Assembly: GCA_001598975.1 (NCBI GenBank)
Contig: BBXU01002183.1
Coordinates: 1 to 43,588 of the forward strand
DNA from: Parachlorella kessleri
Lineage: Eukaryota > Chlorophyta > Trebouxiophyceae > Chlorellales > Chlorellaceae
DNA: 43,588 nucleotides
Direction: 5' to 3'
A model generated the notes under the pieces. That model searched no databases. It saw only the letters and a list, made by a program, of their open reading frames with translations, and was not told the DNA's origin. The translations under genes were made by a program, and so were the position numbers. This document shows positions 1 through 9,985 of the stretch, piece after piece (the first letter of the stretch is position 1; every line of letters begins with the position of its first letter).

Positions 1-28
1 CCCCCCGGCCCCCCACCAACCCAGGCAC

Positions 29-2671
29 CTGCGTCTGTGCATTGAAGGTGGTCACCACGTTGTGTTTGCCCTTGCCGCTTGCCGCCCGCCCCAGCCGGCT
101 TCCCGCCCGCTCCAGCCCAGCCCTGCTGCGGCGGCTCCGCCGAGACAGGCCCTCCCCTTCCAGATCCTCGTCAGCAAAGAGATCCACCTCCTCTGCAAGC
201 CATGGCAGGAGCAGTGCAAGGTCAGGTAGGATAAATGAAAGAGCAACCCGGCCACTCCTCTGCTTCAGCGCCCCTGCAGTGACAACCCTCCGACCAAGCC
301 CTCCCCCGCCACCTTAGCTTGCAGCCAAAATGTCACAGGGGTGAGGTGGCGAGTAGAGAAAGCAGAGGCATACGGGTCTCCAGCAGGGAGGCACACCATG
401 TCTGCGAAAGGGGCAATGCATGGTTCCCCCACAGTGGGTAGTGTTAGGTATGATGCGCCCACCCTGCTGCAGCGGCCTTTCAAAAGAACCGCTCCTCCCA
501 AGAACCACCTCAGCAAGGACAGCGGTGCAGAGTGCAGGAGGTGATGGGTGTCTGCATGTCAGAGTGGAAGGAGCTTCTAATCTAGCAATAGACTCCCACT
601 ATCTGTCAACCCCCAAACACGGTGCCCCTCGGACTTGCCGCTGCTGCATAAGGAACAGTTAGGTTTTGGCCAGCACAGGGGTCCCAGCCTCACAGATGGC
701 ATCCTAGTTAGTAGTTGTAACTAGTGTTAAAACACATTCTTGAAATGTTTCTGGCCACCACAGGGGTCGCCAGCCTCGCAAATGGCATCAAAGGAGTTGT
801 AACTATTGTTAAATGTTTGTGTTAGAAATTTCTGGCCAGCACAGGGGTCCCCAGCCTCGCAGATGCATCACCACGCGTGCCGATTTTGTTGCTTGGAGCG
901 CTTGCAACCCTGCAGCAAGGTGCCCTGCAGCAAGGCGGTTACCCTGCACCAAGGCGCCCTGCAGCAAGGCGCCCCTTTCCTGCACCAAAGCAAAGTCTTA
1001 CCTGGTATGCTCCTAGGTTAACCAACAAGCCCCACGCCCGGCACAAGTGTGTGGCTTACCTTCCTCGTCCGACCAGAAGGCCTTGATAAAGTCCTCGTTG
1101 TCACTAAAGTCCTCGTCCTCCCCATACCTGTAATTTTACATTGTTTTGGGGGTTTTGGTAGTATAACAGGAATCTGTTTGGTAGTACAAATACTGCAGTA
1201 CAGGTGCAGCCGTCCCAGGAACCCATATAGCGTGGGCCAGCGGCAGCGGCGCCCCCTCCCCTTCAGGCACTGCTGGCACACCTGTGTAGCAGAAAGGCAG
1301 CGAACCCAGGCAGGCCTGACTCCCAGGCTGGCTAACCCCCACGTGACGAATCCTTCACTTACCTCTCCTCCGCCCCTTCCATCAGCTCGTCGATGGCCAT
1401 GAGCATGGCGGGCCTGACTCATGGCTGACTAACCCCACATGATCAACTAAATGTTCACCAACAGTTGACTGACCTCTCCTCTGCGCCTTCCAGCAGGTCG
1501 TCGATGGCCATCAGCATGGCGTTGTCCTCGAGCGCCGTGCGCACATTGAACATGCTCGTCTGCATCAGGCGCAGCGGCTGAGGTGCTACACATCAGCACA
1601 GCACAGTGTTGGCAAGGTCCCGCCCGACGAGGCACTTTTGCCATGCCTGGCTGTTCCACTTATCCCCTGTTGATGTGGGACTTGCCTCCTGGGACGTGAT
1701 TCCCGGGGCCTCCACCTGGCACCCCACCACCCACACACCCTCCTTGTGACCCAGGTCCTGGGGAAGAGCATACAAATTGCTGCAGGCGTGCGCGGCAATG
1801 CTTACAATCGTGTAAACTGCGAGCCAAAGCTTGGCTCGAAGCCCCTGTGACCTCCTCTCCTGGAAAAGGCCTTGCTTGAGCCATGCTCGGACTGCCATCA
1901 CACCCCACTGACTAATCACTCGCCTGCTTGAACACCTCCATTAGCTGCTCATCTGTTAACTGCTGCGGCTGCTGCTGCTGCTGCAAGGCTGGTGCCGGGG
2001 CTGGGGCGCTGCCGCCTTCAACTATGGCAGAGGCCCCCCATGCTGCCGTGGCAGCAGCAGCACCACTGTCTGCTGCTTCTGCTCCTCCGCCTGCTTGCTG
2101 CTGCAGCAAAGAAGGTAGTACAGCTAGTGGCTAGATGCCCGGATACTTGTGCCTGCTCCAAACCCACCTCTTATTGCTCTGCTCAAGCGTCGCCCGGCAG
2201 CAGGTCATGCCGCTCGCCCACAATAGCAGGCCCTCCTGGGGAACTCACCGGTGTGTAGTATTTATCAAATCTCGCCTGCTGCACCTGCCTACCTGCTTGG
2301 CCTGTTCTCCCGCCACCTTTTGTATCCTTTCCAGCTCCGCAAACTTTGCCATGATCATCTCAGGCGTCTCGTCATCCTCCACCTACGCACAGTCAGTGGT
2401 ATAACCTACTTACTAAGGGATTGCCTAAAGGGAGGAGTTCTGCTAGCCAGCTGGCTGCTGCAGGCTTATGTGGCATGCACCACATGTGGGGCCCAGCAAC
2501 CGCCACTGTCTGAGCAGGGATTCCCAGGGACAGGCCTTTCACAACTACGAGAATCGCCGTGGCTACTGCACTTACATAGCCTACATAGTGCACGGCTGAA
2601 GGCAGGGAGGTGGTGGCGAATCTGCTGCGAGCGCATCTGCGCTTGTTTCGCCTGCCACCATCGTCGCTCAT
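29..2671 (-). CDS. Acidic, Gln-rich probable nuclear protein, 5' part of a multi-exon gene (3' end beyond window)
   Basis: I do not recognise this family. Exons inferred from splice sites and phase, in coding order: 2671-2576, 2382-2293, 2100-1924, 1577-1474, an optional 1413-1363, 1127-1060 and 192-29. The gene continues off the left edge. The start gives MSDDGGRRNKRR, a basic N-terminus like a nuclear localisation signal. Then come a charged helix (ETPEMIMAKFAELERIQK), an Ala/Gly/Gln-rich linker, LTDEQLMEVFKQ, a helical segment (MFNVRTALEDNAMLMAIDD), an acidic tract (YGEDEDFSDNEDF, EEVDLFADED), then a basic Arg/Ser/Lys tract. Alternating acidic and basic low-complexity blocks are typical of chromatin or transcription proteins; that is inference only. 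Exon 3 ends at a GC donor (CAG|GCGAGT). The last intron is long (193-1059) and full of tandem repeats. The first donor could instead be nine bases upstream. It is divergent from the gene starting at 3056. Confidence 0.6.
667..870. repeat. Intronic tandem repeat, about 82 bp period, about 2.5 copies
   Basis: Three starts of a unit with the core TGGCCAGCACAGGGGTCCCC lie near 667, 751 and 832. Each is followed by CAGCCTC(A/G)CAGATGG and, in the first two, by GTTGTAACTA. The repeat lies in the long intron between the last two exons of the minus-strand gene. No coding potential seen. Confidence 0.75.
905..988. repeat. Short tandem repeat CCTGCAGCAAGGCG
   Basis: Five tandem, slightly degenerate copies of a 14-18 bp CCTGC(A)(G/C)CAAGGYG unit, in the same intron as the repeat at 667-870. 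Probably replication slippage. Confidence 0.7.
1363..1525 (-). repeat. Tandem duplication of an exon end, giving a possible extra in-frame 51-nt exon
   Basis: On the minus strand, the 3' end of exon 1577-1474 (coding AMLMAIDDLLEGAEE) is repeated about 111 bp downstream as AMLMAIDELMEGAEE. The second copy (1413-1363) has a usable acceptor (GAGTCAG) and a better donor (GTAAGTG) than the first (GTCAGTC). It is 51 nt long and enters and leaves in phase 2, so it can be included without changing frame. It could be a new duplicated exon, an alternative exon or a decaying copy. Confidence 0.7.
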
Positions 2672-3055
2672 GTTCCCAAGACTGATCTTCAGGTGGGAAG
2701 AGGCGAGTGGACCACACGGGGTAGGAGTTGTGAGGGGTAGGAGTCCTGATCACTTCACGTTGTGGCCATAACAAAAACCAGGGTATGGTATGGTTGGAGC
2801 AGACTTAGAGATGGCATGCTCGTGTCCGCAATAGTGGACAGTGGACGAGTTAGGCTCGGCAGGTTTCAAAAGATGAGGTACATACCGTGTACTGCCTCCA
2901 AGGGAGTCCCATAGTCATCGCAGATGCAAAATAGAGGGTGTAGCGCTTAGGCCACTGACAGTTTCTTATTTGTCTCTTATCATTCTATTCAACCAGTTAG
3001 TCACAAGCTCGCAAGGATGGCTGGTACGGGCTGCATGTTTGACATGTGACAATCC
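2672..3055. promoter_or_regulatory. Intergenic divergent promoter region
   Basis: This 384-bp gap separates the 5' ends of the minus-strand acidic-protein gene (start 2671) and the plus-strand folate gene (start 3056). It should hold both promoters. I see no convincing TATA box or other named motif, and no ORF that fits a gene. Confidence 0.4.
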
Positions 3056-5399
3056 ATGTCAGCAGCTCGCCAGCATAGGGTATCCTCCATATATATGCTG
3101 CCACCTGCGGTCAGAAGACGGGCAGCAGCTTGTCTTGCGCGCACCATGGCAACTGCCACAGCAGATGAGAAGCAAGCGCTTCGTAAACTACTCAAGCAGG
3201 GCTTGCGCTCCTTAACTGAAGAGCAGATGAGAGATGAAAGTAAGTTCGAACTGGGCTGCAATCAGTTGGCTGCTGGACCCGCCCTGCTTGAAACGAGCCT
3301 CGAGAGCTTACAGTGGCTGGGCTGGCTATCCAGCCTACCTGGCTGGATAAGCTAGCAGCAGGCACAGCGCTGAAGTGATTATGATTGACTGCAGGTGCTG
3401 CCATTGCCCAGCGCGTGCTGTCTCTGGGCTTCCTGCAGCGCTGCCGGCAGCTGGCGGTGTATGTGCACTGCCCACGGCTTCGAGAAGTGGACAGCAGCGC
3501 CATCCTAGATACAGTGCTCCAGCAAGGCACCCGGTGAGGTGGGGGAGGACTGTTGCCATGCTGCGAGCCAGCCATGCTGCCGCCAGTCCGCTACAGTGAG
3601 CCAAACAACAGCCAGGTTGTACAACCCTGCTACCCTCGCACAGGTTAGGTGCCACACGTGCAAGACAAGCCTGGCCTGTTTGTTGCAGGGCAGTGTAGGT
3701 CCCCGTAGCTGATCTGTTGAGCCCCCGCCAGGTGTATCATGCCACGCATGCAAGTCAAGCCTGCCTGGCCTGGCCTGTTCGTGACTGAGTAGGGTAGGTT
3801 TCATAGCTGACCTGCTAACCCCCCACACAGGTGTTATGTACCACGCGTGCAAGACAAGGACGCCAACATGCACTTCCTGCCTCTGGACTAAGGTCACCTA
3901 ATCCCCCCCCTTCAGTTGTTATGTGCCACGGGTGCAAGACAAGGACGCCAACATGCACTTCCTGCACCTGGACTCCCCCCACTCCTTGGTGGCGGTGCCG
4001 CCCTTTGGCATCCGGGAGCCGCGGCCAGAGTATGCCGATGGCAGCCCCAGGGAAGACGCCCTGGAAGTGGACACCCCCCTGGAGGCGGTGAGAGCTTGGC
4101 CTGGCAGGCAGAGCACTGCGCCATGCAGCTCTCTGTGTAGCTGTGGTTCTGGCGCCGCCAGGGGAGATGGCGGAAAGGGTGGTTCACCTCTGGGGACAGG
4201 GAAGTGTGGTGGAGTGCATGCAACAAGAAGGAGTGGCACAGTAGCGTGACGGGCGTGGGGGGCGAGAAGGGGGGGGGGGGATGGGGTGGACATCTGCGGT
4301 GGTTAACAGAGGCTAGCAAAGCTTAGAACACAGGGTAATTGCTAGGCTGTGGCGAGGGCACCTCTGAAAGCATAGGAACAGTAGTGGGTCAGGGGGCCAA
4401 CACCTAGTGTTGAGCGAGGGTGGTTGTGGGAGATGGGCAGAGAGGCAGCGGGAGTTTGTTGAGGGGGAGGAGCGAGAGACGCCTGCTGTTAGTGATCTCA
4501 CTGCTCCCCCGGAACTGCATTTGGTAATGCCAAGGCTGGGGTTCACGTGGGAACTGACTTGAGGAGGGGTGTGAGAGACACCTGCTGGTAGTAATCTTAG
4601 TAACCCCAAGGCAGTGCAGGTGGTGATGCCGGGGCTGGGCTTCACGCGGGAATTGACTTGAGGAGAGGTGTGAGAGACGCCTGTTGGTAGTAATGTTGGT
4701 AACCCCATGGCATTGCAGGTAGTAATGCCGGGGCTGGGGTTCACGCGGGAGGGCCACCGCCTGGGGCGCGGGGGCGGCTACTACGACAAGTTCATAGAGG
4801 GCTGCTGGCAGGTGGGTGGGTATGCAACGGTGGCAGGCAGTGTGAAGCTCTGATACATGCATGCCAGTTGACACCGCTGGGTGTAAGGCATGCCCTCTGG
4901 TGCCTGCCGGAGTGTCTCTTGCATGCCCGGGTCAATCTGCCGGCACGGCAAGTTGCCAGGCCTGGACTCATGGCCGGCGCGTCTGCGACCCATGCAGATG
5001 GCTGCCTGCCTGGGCCTCCACCAATAGCCTGCTGTCTGCCCCGCAGACCCTGGCAGAGGTGTTTCTTACGTGATGCCGGCGCGTTTGCGACCCATGCAGA
5101 TGGCTGCCTGCCTGGGCCTCCACCAATAGCCTGCTGTCTGCCCCGCAGACCCTGGCAGAGGTGTTTTCTTACGTGATGCAAGGTTGGCCTGCTGGGCACC
5201 TGCAGTGAGACCTGCCCAGTGCCTCTGCCTGCAGCGTGCCGTGGAAAAGCGGTGGGACCCGCCCCTACTCATAGCGCTCTCCTACCGAGCCCAGCTGGTG
5301 GAGCGGGTGCCCATTGACCCCCATGACCTGCCGGTTGACGTCATCGTGACTGCCGATGAGGTCATCCGCTGCTCGCAACGGGGGCAGGAGCTGCGGTGA
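3056..5399 (+). CDS. 5-formyltetrahydrofolate cyclo-ligase (5,10-methenyltetrahydrofolate synthetase)
   Basis: Catalyses ATP-dependent conversion of 5-formyl-THF to 5,10-methenyl-THF in one-carbon metabolism. Exons 3056-3239, 3395-3533, 3916-4087, 4719-4811 and 5235-5399 join in phase to 250 residues ending in TGA. Diagnostic family motifs are present in order: DEKQALRKLLKQGLRSLTEE at the N-terminus, a REVDSS block, CYVPRVQD, the VVMPGLGFTREGHRLGRGGG / GYYDKF nucleotide- and folate-binding signature, and a C-terminal PLLIALSYRAQLVE...DLPVDVIVT block. Residues before the third Met (3146, in a good ACCATGGC context) are Arg/Ala-rich (LPPAVRRRAAACLART) and look like an organelle transit peptide, so the protein may be mitochondrial or plastidic; starting at 3146 gives 220 residues. 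Introns 2, 3 and 4 all contain tandem duplications. Family assignment is secure; start and location are inferred. Confidence 0.93.
3646..3965 (+). repeat. Decayed tandem copies of an exon 5' end in intron 2 of the folate gene
   Basis: The start of exon 3 (AG|TTGTTATGTGCCACGGGTGCAAG) is preceded by progressively worse copies near 3829, 3731 and 3648, all keeping an AGGT...GCCAC(A/G)C(G/A)TGCAAG core. The nearest copy matches the exon for about 50 bp, including the acceptor, then hits an in-frame TAA. Period is 83-98 bp. These are pseudo-exon copies, not extra coding exons. Confidence 0.85.
4465..4750 (+). repeat. Tandem copies of an intron end plus exon 4 start in the folate gene
   Basis: A unit of about 100 bp occurs three times, starting near 4469, 4571 and 4670. 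It comprises GAGAGACGCCTGYTGGTAGT, an intron end, then GTAATGCCGGGGCTGGGGTT with a CACGCGGGA follow-on. Only the third runs into full coding sequence (GGGYYDKF). The upstream copies carry altered exon starts and become intronic. Confidence 0.85.
4972..5178 (+). repeat. Near-identical tandem duplication, about 102 bp x2, in intron 4 of the folate gene
   Basis: The segment from CCGGCGCGTCTGCGACCCAT to TTTCTTACGTGATG is repeated immediately, with two small differences. Each copy ends with CCCCGCAG followed by ACCCTGGCAGAGG, which looks like an acceptor. The family alignment instead favours joining CWQ directly to RAVEKRW at 5235. The near identity indicates a recent event. Confidence 0.85.
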
Positions 5400-6107
5400 C
5401 AGCTGGAGGGGGCAGGCCTTCTGGGCTGTGCTATGCCTTTGAAGGGAGCCCAGCATGGTTGCTGCCATGCAAAGCTGAGGTTGGCAGGCCTGTCAGGCTA
5501 GGCGAGGTGGTTGTGTGTTGGACTTGCAGCCGCCTCAGGTGCTGGTGAGTGGTATGGGCCAAATATTCTACCTGGTGTGGAGGCTGTCATGGCTGAACTG
5601 CTCTTGCGCAGTTCTGTTGCGCTGCTTGGTGGCCGTTCCCAGTTGCTGACAGAGATAGTAGTCGAGATACTTTTGCTGATGACGGCAGGTAGTGGGAACA
5701 GAGTCTCAGACAGGCTGTAGCGTGACCTGACTGGGTTGGATGCATGGTATGCTTTCTGAGCTTGCCCATCTTGTTGCATCATGGTATGATGAAAACGGTT
5801 TCAATATACTAGTGGCCATGTATGGGTGACTGGCCTTGATCTTGAATTCTTCAAGCAGGCACAACTAATATAAGTACTTTCATCTGCTTTCTAGGCGCGC
5901 CTGGGCGCTGGACCCATGGGTGGTCCCGCCAGGAGACTGTACTGATCATCTGTAACAGTTGTAGCAAACCCCCACAAAACCCAAGCGCGGAGCCTTGCCG
6001 ACTGCTGCAGAATGGCCACCCAAGTACGATTTGCTGGCCATCAACTTCGAGGTCGGGTCTTCAACAGCTTCACATACCGACACAGTACCGGAACCTGGCA
6101 CTTAAGT
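5400..6107. other. Intergenic: 3' region of the folate gene and upstream region of the dehydrogenase
   Basis: No gene supported. It holds a diverged copy of the dispersed 90-bp element (5685-5755). TGTAA, the usual chlorophyte polyadenylation signal, occurs at 5951-5955 and could end the folate-gene transcript, although that implies a 3' UTR of about 550 nt. An in-frame upstream ATG at 6012 would extend the next protein by 32 residues. Confidence 0.4.
5685..5755 (+). repeat. Dispersed 90-bp element, diverged copy
   Basis: GGCAGGTAGTGGGAACAGAG followed by a CTGACTGGGTTGGATGCATG end matches the family seen at 11093, 11837 and elsewhere. This is the most diverged copy, apart possibly from 41908. 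Confidence 0.45.
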
Positions 6108-9100
6108 ATGTTCCTGATCACACAGACGCCATCCTGTAGGGCAGCTGTCCTTACGGCAGCACTGCTCTGCCAGCTTATCCGTGCCAGCGCGCAAGTTCGG
6201 CAACTATCCGACCCTGCCGCTGTCAAGGTGCCTCCTGGCTTTAAGCTTGAGATCTATAAGGACGAGATCACTAATGCCAGGAGCATGACCGTCAGCAGGG
6301 CCACAGGGCAGGCAACGATTGTCTACGTTGGGTCAAGGGGTGTAGGACCCACCCCAGCTGCTGGCACGCCTGAGGATAAGGTACACGTGCCGTGGCTGAC
6401 CCCCGTCTCAGCTTCTGCACACTGCTCCTGCTTCCAGGTTGCAACCCCCAGCATTCCAACCCTGGACCCAGGTCACTGCCTGGTAGGTTGCTGTGGGTCA
6501 CAACCAGACGGTGTGCGCTTAGCTTACTCGTTGCTGGCTTTGGGTGCAGGTTTGGGCCTTGGTGGACCGTACAAGTGATGGTGTTGTTGACCTTGCCTTG
6601 CCCATCCTCTCTGGCTATGCCAACCCCAACGGAGTTTTGTGGCATCGCGGCTCGCTGTATGTAGGCCTGCCCACTCGCATTCTGAGGCTTGATAACATAG
6701 ACTCCTACGCACTGCGTGCCAAGGTACGGCAGGTTCACCTGTGCACAAGCTTTCTAAGCTAGGCAGCGAGCAACGGCAACTGTCCTGGCAGCAGCAGCAA
6801 CAGCAGTTACTTGGTGTGAGGCAGAGAATCACGGATACGCTCGTCTAGTTCCGACCCCCAAGGCTAGTGTACATGTGTCCACTGGCATGGAACATACGAT
6901 GTCATATCTAGTAGATGGCACGCTGCTCCTTCAATGTAGGCATATGACAAGGAGCCGATAATGATCATCGACTCATTGCCGCCAGACGGCTGGCATGGCA
7001 CCAAAGTGCTCCGCATAGGGCCTGATGGAAAGATTTACTTTGGCGTTGGTAAGCATTGCACTTGCCTGTAAGCAAGCCCATAGCAGGCATAACCCTGCCA
7101 ACTTGCTTAAGGTTTCAACCCATCTCTCTATATAGAGCAGCGACGCCCTATCTGCATGCAGGCATAAACTGCAACATATGCACACCGACGAGCTACCAGA
7201 AGGATGCGCAGTCACCAAACTTTCTGTACGGAGGGATATATCGTATGTATGTTGATGGAACTGGAGTGGAGATGTGGGCCCGAGGTAGGTGCACCTGCAT
7301 GCACAGCTTCTTTCGTGTCAACGGCTGTCATCTCATGTGTACTATGGCAAAGCCTGTGCAAGGTGGGCAATCATGGAGGACAGCAGAGTATGAGAGGGTG
7401 ATAGATGGGCAACTCTGGCACCCTGCATCATCAAGGAATTGTGGAGTGAAGAGCGGTGACCTAGCTGCCTGGTTTTGGTGCAGGTGTCCGCAACAGCGTC
7501 GGGTGGGACTGGCACCCTAAGACCAAGGCGCTCTTCTTCACTGACAATGACGTGAGCAGGCAGGCCAGCACTTTGGCTCACTGATCGGGGGCATGAGACA
7601 TGTAACCAGGCGGGCCAGCGGCGGGCATGAGACATGTAACCAGGGGCCAGCGGCGGGCATGGCCATGCCCACGGCAGTTGTGGCAGCCATGGCCTTCGAA
7701 AGCACCCACAGCTGGGCAAGCTATCTGCAAGTCACGTTCTAACGAGTAATATAGGAGGGTACTGAGTACCACATCTGGAGCTGTGGTCGGCCTGCTGACC
7801 TCCGACACCTTGCGAGCTATATGCCTCAGCATTGAGGCCTGACTAGTTAACGGCTGTACTACCGCAAGTGCATAATGATGGGTGGGGCAATGACTACCCC
7901 GATGACTCACTGAAGCTGTCCCCGGCCCAAGGTGGGCTGTAGGGTCGCTGGGCGTGCTCAGCTGCGGCTGGGCGGCAAGGCCTGGGCGTAATCAGTTTTG
8001 TTCTACATAATATATTCGTAGCTGATGGCCTGATGATGAAGAGCAAGGCAGCCAGGCATGGGCAGCCGGGCATGGGCCGGGGGCCCCAACACCCGCTTCG
8101 GTCCGTCTGGGCATGCTTGGCCCACGAAGGCACGGCTAAGGCTGGGTCCGTGAGGCCTGGGCGTATTTTGGGAGTGGGGCGAGCTTGGGAGTGCCTGATG
8201 GGAGCTGGAGCCTGTGGATCCACTCCATGTGACAGCAGCAGCAGCAACAGCAGCGGCGGCAGCAGCAGCAGCAGTAGCAGCAGCAGGCACTGATGCTAGC
8301 TACTCTGCTTGCCTCCGCAGGCCTCAACTACGGCTTTCCCTACTGCCTCACAATCGCCAAGGGGGGCAATGACAACCGCCCCTACCAGAGGCTCCCGGGC
8401 ATCGGGCCCCCCTTTGCCAACCCAGAGATGAACGCCGGCATGGCCAATCTGACCTGCACCCGCCAACCATGTAGGATATTTACGCAACATTTCTGATAAA
8501 CCCTAAATTAAGTGGTTAGCACATGCTGGCCCCGGGCTGGTAGAATGTAGTTGGCAATCCTGGCGCTCTGTCTAAGGGTGGGACAGGGGGCAGCCCAGCC
8601 GCACGGTTTTGGAATTTGGCCTGAAGGCACTGGATGCACGGGAGCATCATGCATACCGTGCATATCATGCAAACGCATCTGATACTTTCTTCATGGTAGA
8701 TTGCTCCCTTAAGGGCCACTGGCCCTTCTGCCACTGCTCGTCAGGATACTGCATGTCTGACTACTGCTGCGCTGTGCTGCCGCAGCACCAAATTTTGTGC
8801 CCTCGATTCAGGCGCTGGGCCCCCATGTGGCTGCGCTGGGCATGCGGTTCTACCAGGGAACAAAGGGCGCCAACTTCCCGCCCAAGTACTACAACTCCAT
8901 CTTCGTGGCACAGCACGGCAGTGGTGGCAGGGACATCCCCATTGGGTACAGGTGCGAGAGCCGGCGTTGAGGCAGTGCAGGGCGGAAGTGCTGAGGCGAT
9001 GCCAGGGTGGGGGTGTGGCGCTTACATAAGACTTCACACCCTCACTTCCAATAGTAGCTTAGGAGAAAGCCGGGCTGGGAGTAGGAGCGGGGCCTACCCA

Positions 9101-9985
9101 AGCTTGGGATCAAAGGCAGCTTCGTCCCATCGTCCCATGCCCTTGCTTACACTCTACGTCGAAAAGTCCTCTCACTGTCAGCCGGCAAATTGTGGCATTG
9201 CTCCGTCTGTCTGGCACTCTCGCCAGCATCCCCATGACATTTTGAACGCTACGGGTGATGCAGGGGAGCTGCTCATCAGTCAGGCCTGGGCTGCATGATG
9301 CCCCACCTTGTAGTCAAAGGAGACGCATAGGCAGAGGAGAGCTCACGAGCAGCGCCCTCTTCCTTCTGTCGAGGGCCCAGCATACTATGAAAGTCTGCAG
9401 GGTGATGCGTGTCGTGCTGGACAAGACTGCCACTAAGGTGGTCAGCTACGAGCCTTTTGCCACTGGCTGGTTGGTGAACGAGGGACAAGCGCCCCCTGCC
9501 GCATACTTCACAGGTGCGCACGCGCTGGGCAGCAGATCACGTGTTGCGGCGGCGTCAGCGCGCCAGGTTAGCCAGGGAGCGAAGACAGGGTGGCAAACAG
9601 CCATGTTGACTGGGCCCAGAAACTCTGGAGTGCCGGTGGCAGAAGCTGCAGCACCTAGTGCATGCGCTCTCCGGCGGGCGTTGCAGCCCACATGCCTGCT
9701 CCCTACCATACCCTGCCCAGTTGCTCCAGCCGACCCTTAGCAGTCGACATTAGGACCTTCCTGTCCTCCAGCCAGGACAGCAGCAACATACCGCCTCCAT
9801 GACCCACAGTCCACAGCCTTTGCCACCTTCCCGGCTAGCGTGTGCACTCCCAAAGGGCAGCCACCCCCCTCTGCTTCACCGCAGGCCGGCCCGTGGACGT
9901 GCAGCAGCTTCGAGACGGATCCCTGCTCATCTCTGACGACTTTGCAAGTGTGCTGTACCGTGTGACGTATCAGGCACCAGCCTGA
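6108..9985 (+). CDS. Secreted sorbosone/glucose dehydrogenase-like (PQQ-dependent type) beta-propeller protein
   Basis: Ten exons: 6108-6380, 6550-6723, 6940-7048, 7162-7284, 7484-7551, about 7847-7931, 8321-8470, 8786-8951, 9401-9513 and 9885-9985. They join in phase to about 453 residues. The start at 6108 gives a typical signal peptide (AAVLTAALLCQLIRASAQ), so the product is probably secreted or in the secretory pathway; 6012 is an in-frame alternative. The L-sorbosone dehydrogenase/soluble GDH family is shown by KVPPGFKLEIY, NPNGVLWHRGSLYVG, GWHGTKVLRIGPDGKIYFGV with an INCNICTP Cys pair, VRNSVGWDWHPKT then FFTDND, NDYPDDSL, GLNYGFPYC, PHVAALGMRFYQG, FVAQHGSGGRD and the closing GRPVDVQQLRDGSLLISDD. 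These enzymes oxidise sugars or aldoses with PQQ in bacteria. Cofactor and substrate here are unknown. The 5' boundary of the sixth exon is the least certain. Confidence 0.88.
7590..7661 (+). repeat. Intronic tandem repeat, about 31-34 bp x2
   Basis: GGGCATGAGACATGTAACCA followed by GG(C)GGGCCAGCGGC occurs twice in tandem, with a partial third start, in an intron of the dehydrogenase gene. Confidence 0.75.
8230..8292 (+). repeat. (CAG)n microsatellite in an intron
   Basis: An imperfect CAG/CGG trinucleotide run just upstream of the exon starting at 8321. It is intronic, since the family-conserved GLNYGFPYC starts after the CCTCCGCAG acceptor. Confidence 0.85.

Noticed and set aside
5147..5180. 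Extra exon TLAEVFSYVMQ in the folate gene
   Set aside because: It has a good acceptor, but using it breaks the phase to the next exon, and the protein family joins the GYYDKF segment directly to the KRWDPPLL segment. It is also part of a duplicated intron block.
8003..8327. Ala/Cys-rich frames over the CAG run
   Set aside because: They arise from the trinucleotide microsatellite inside an intron of the dehydrogenase gene.
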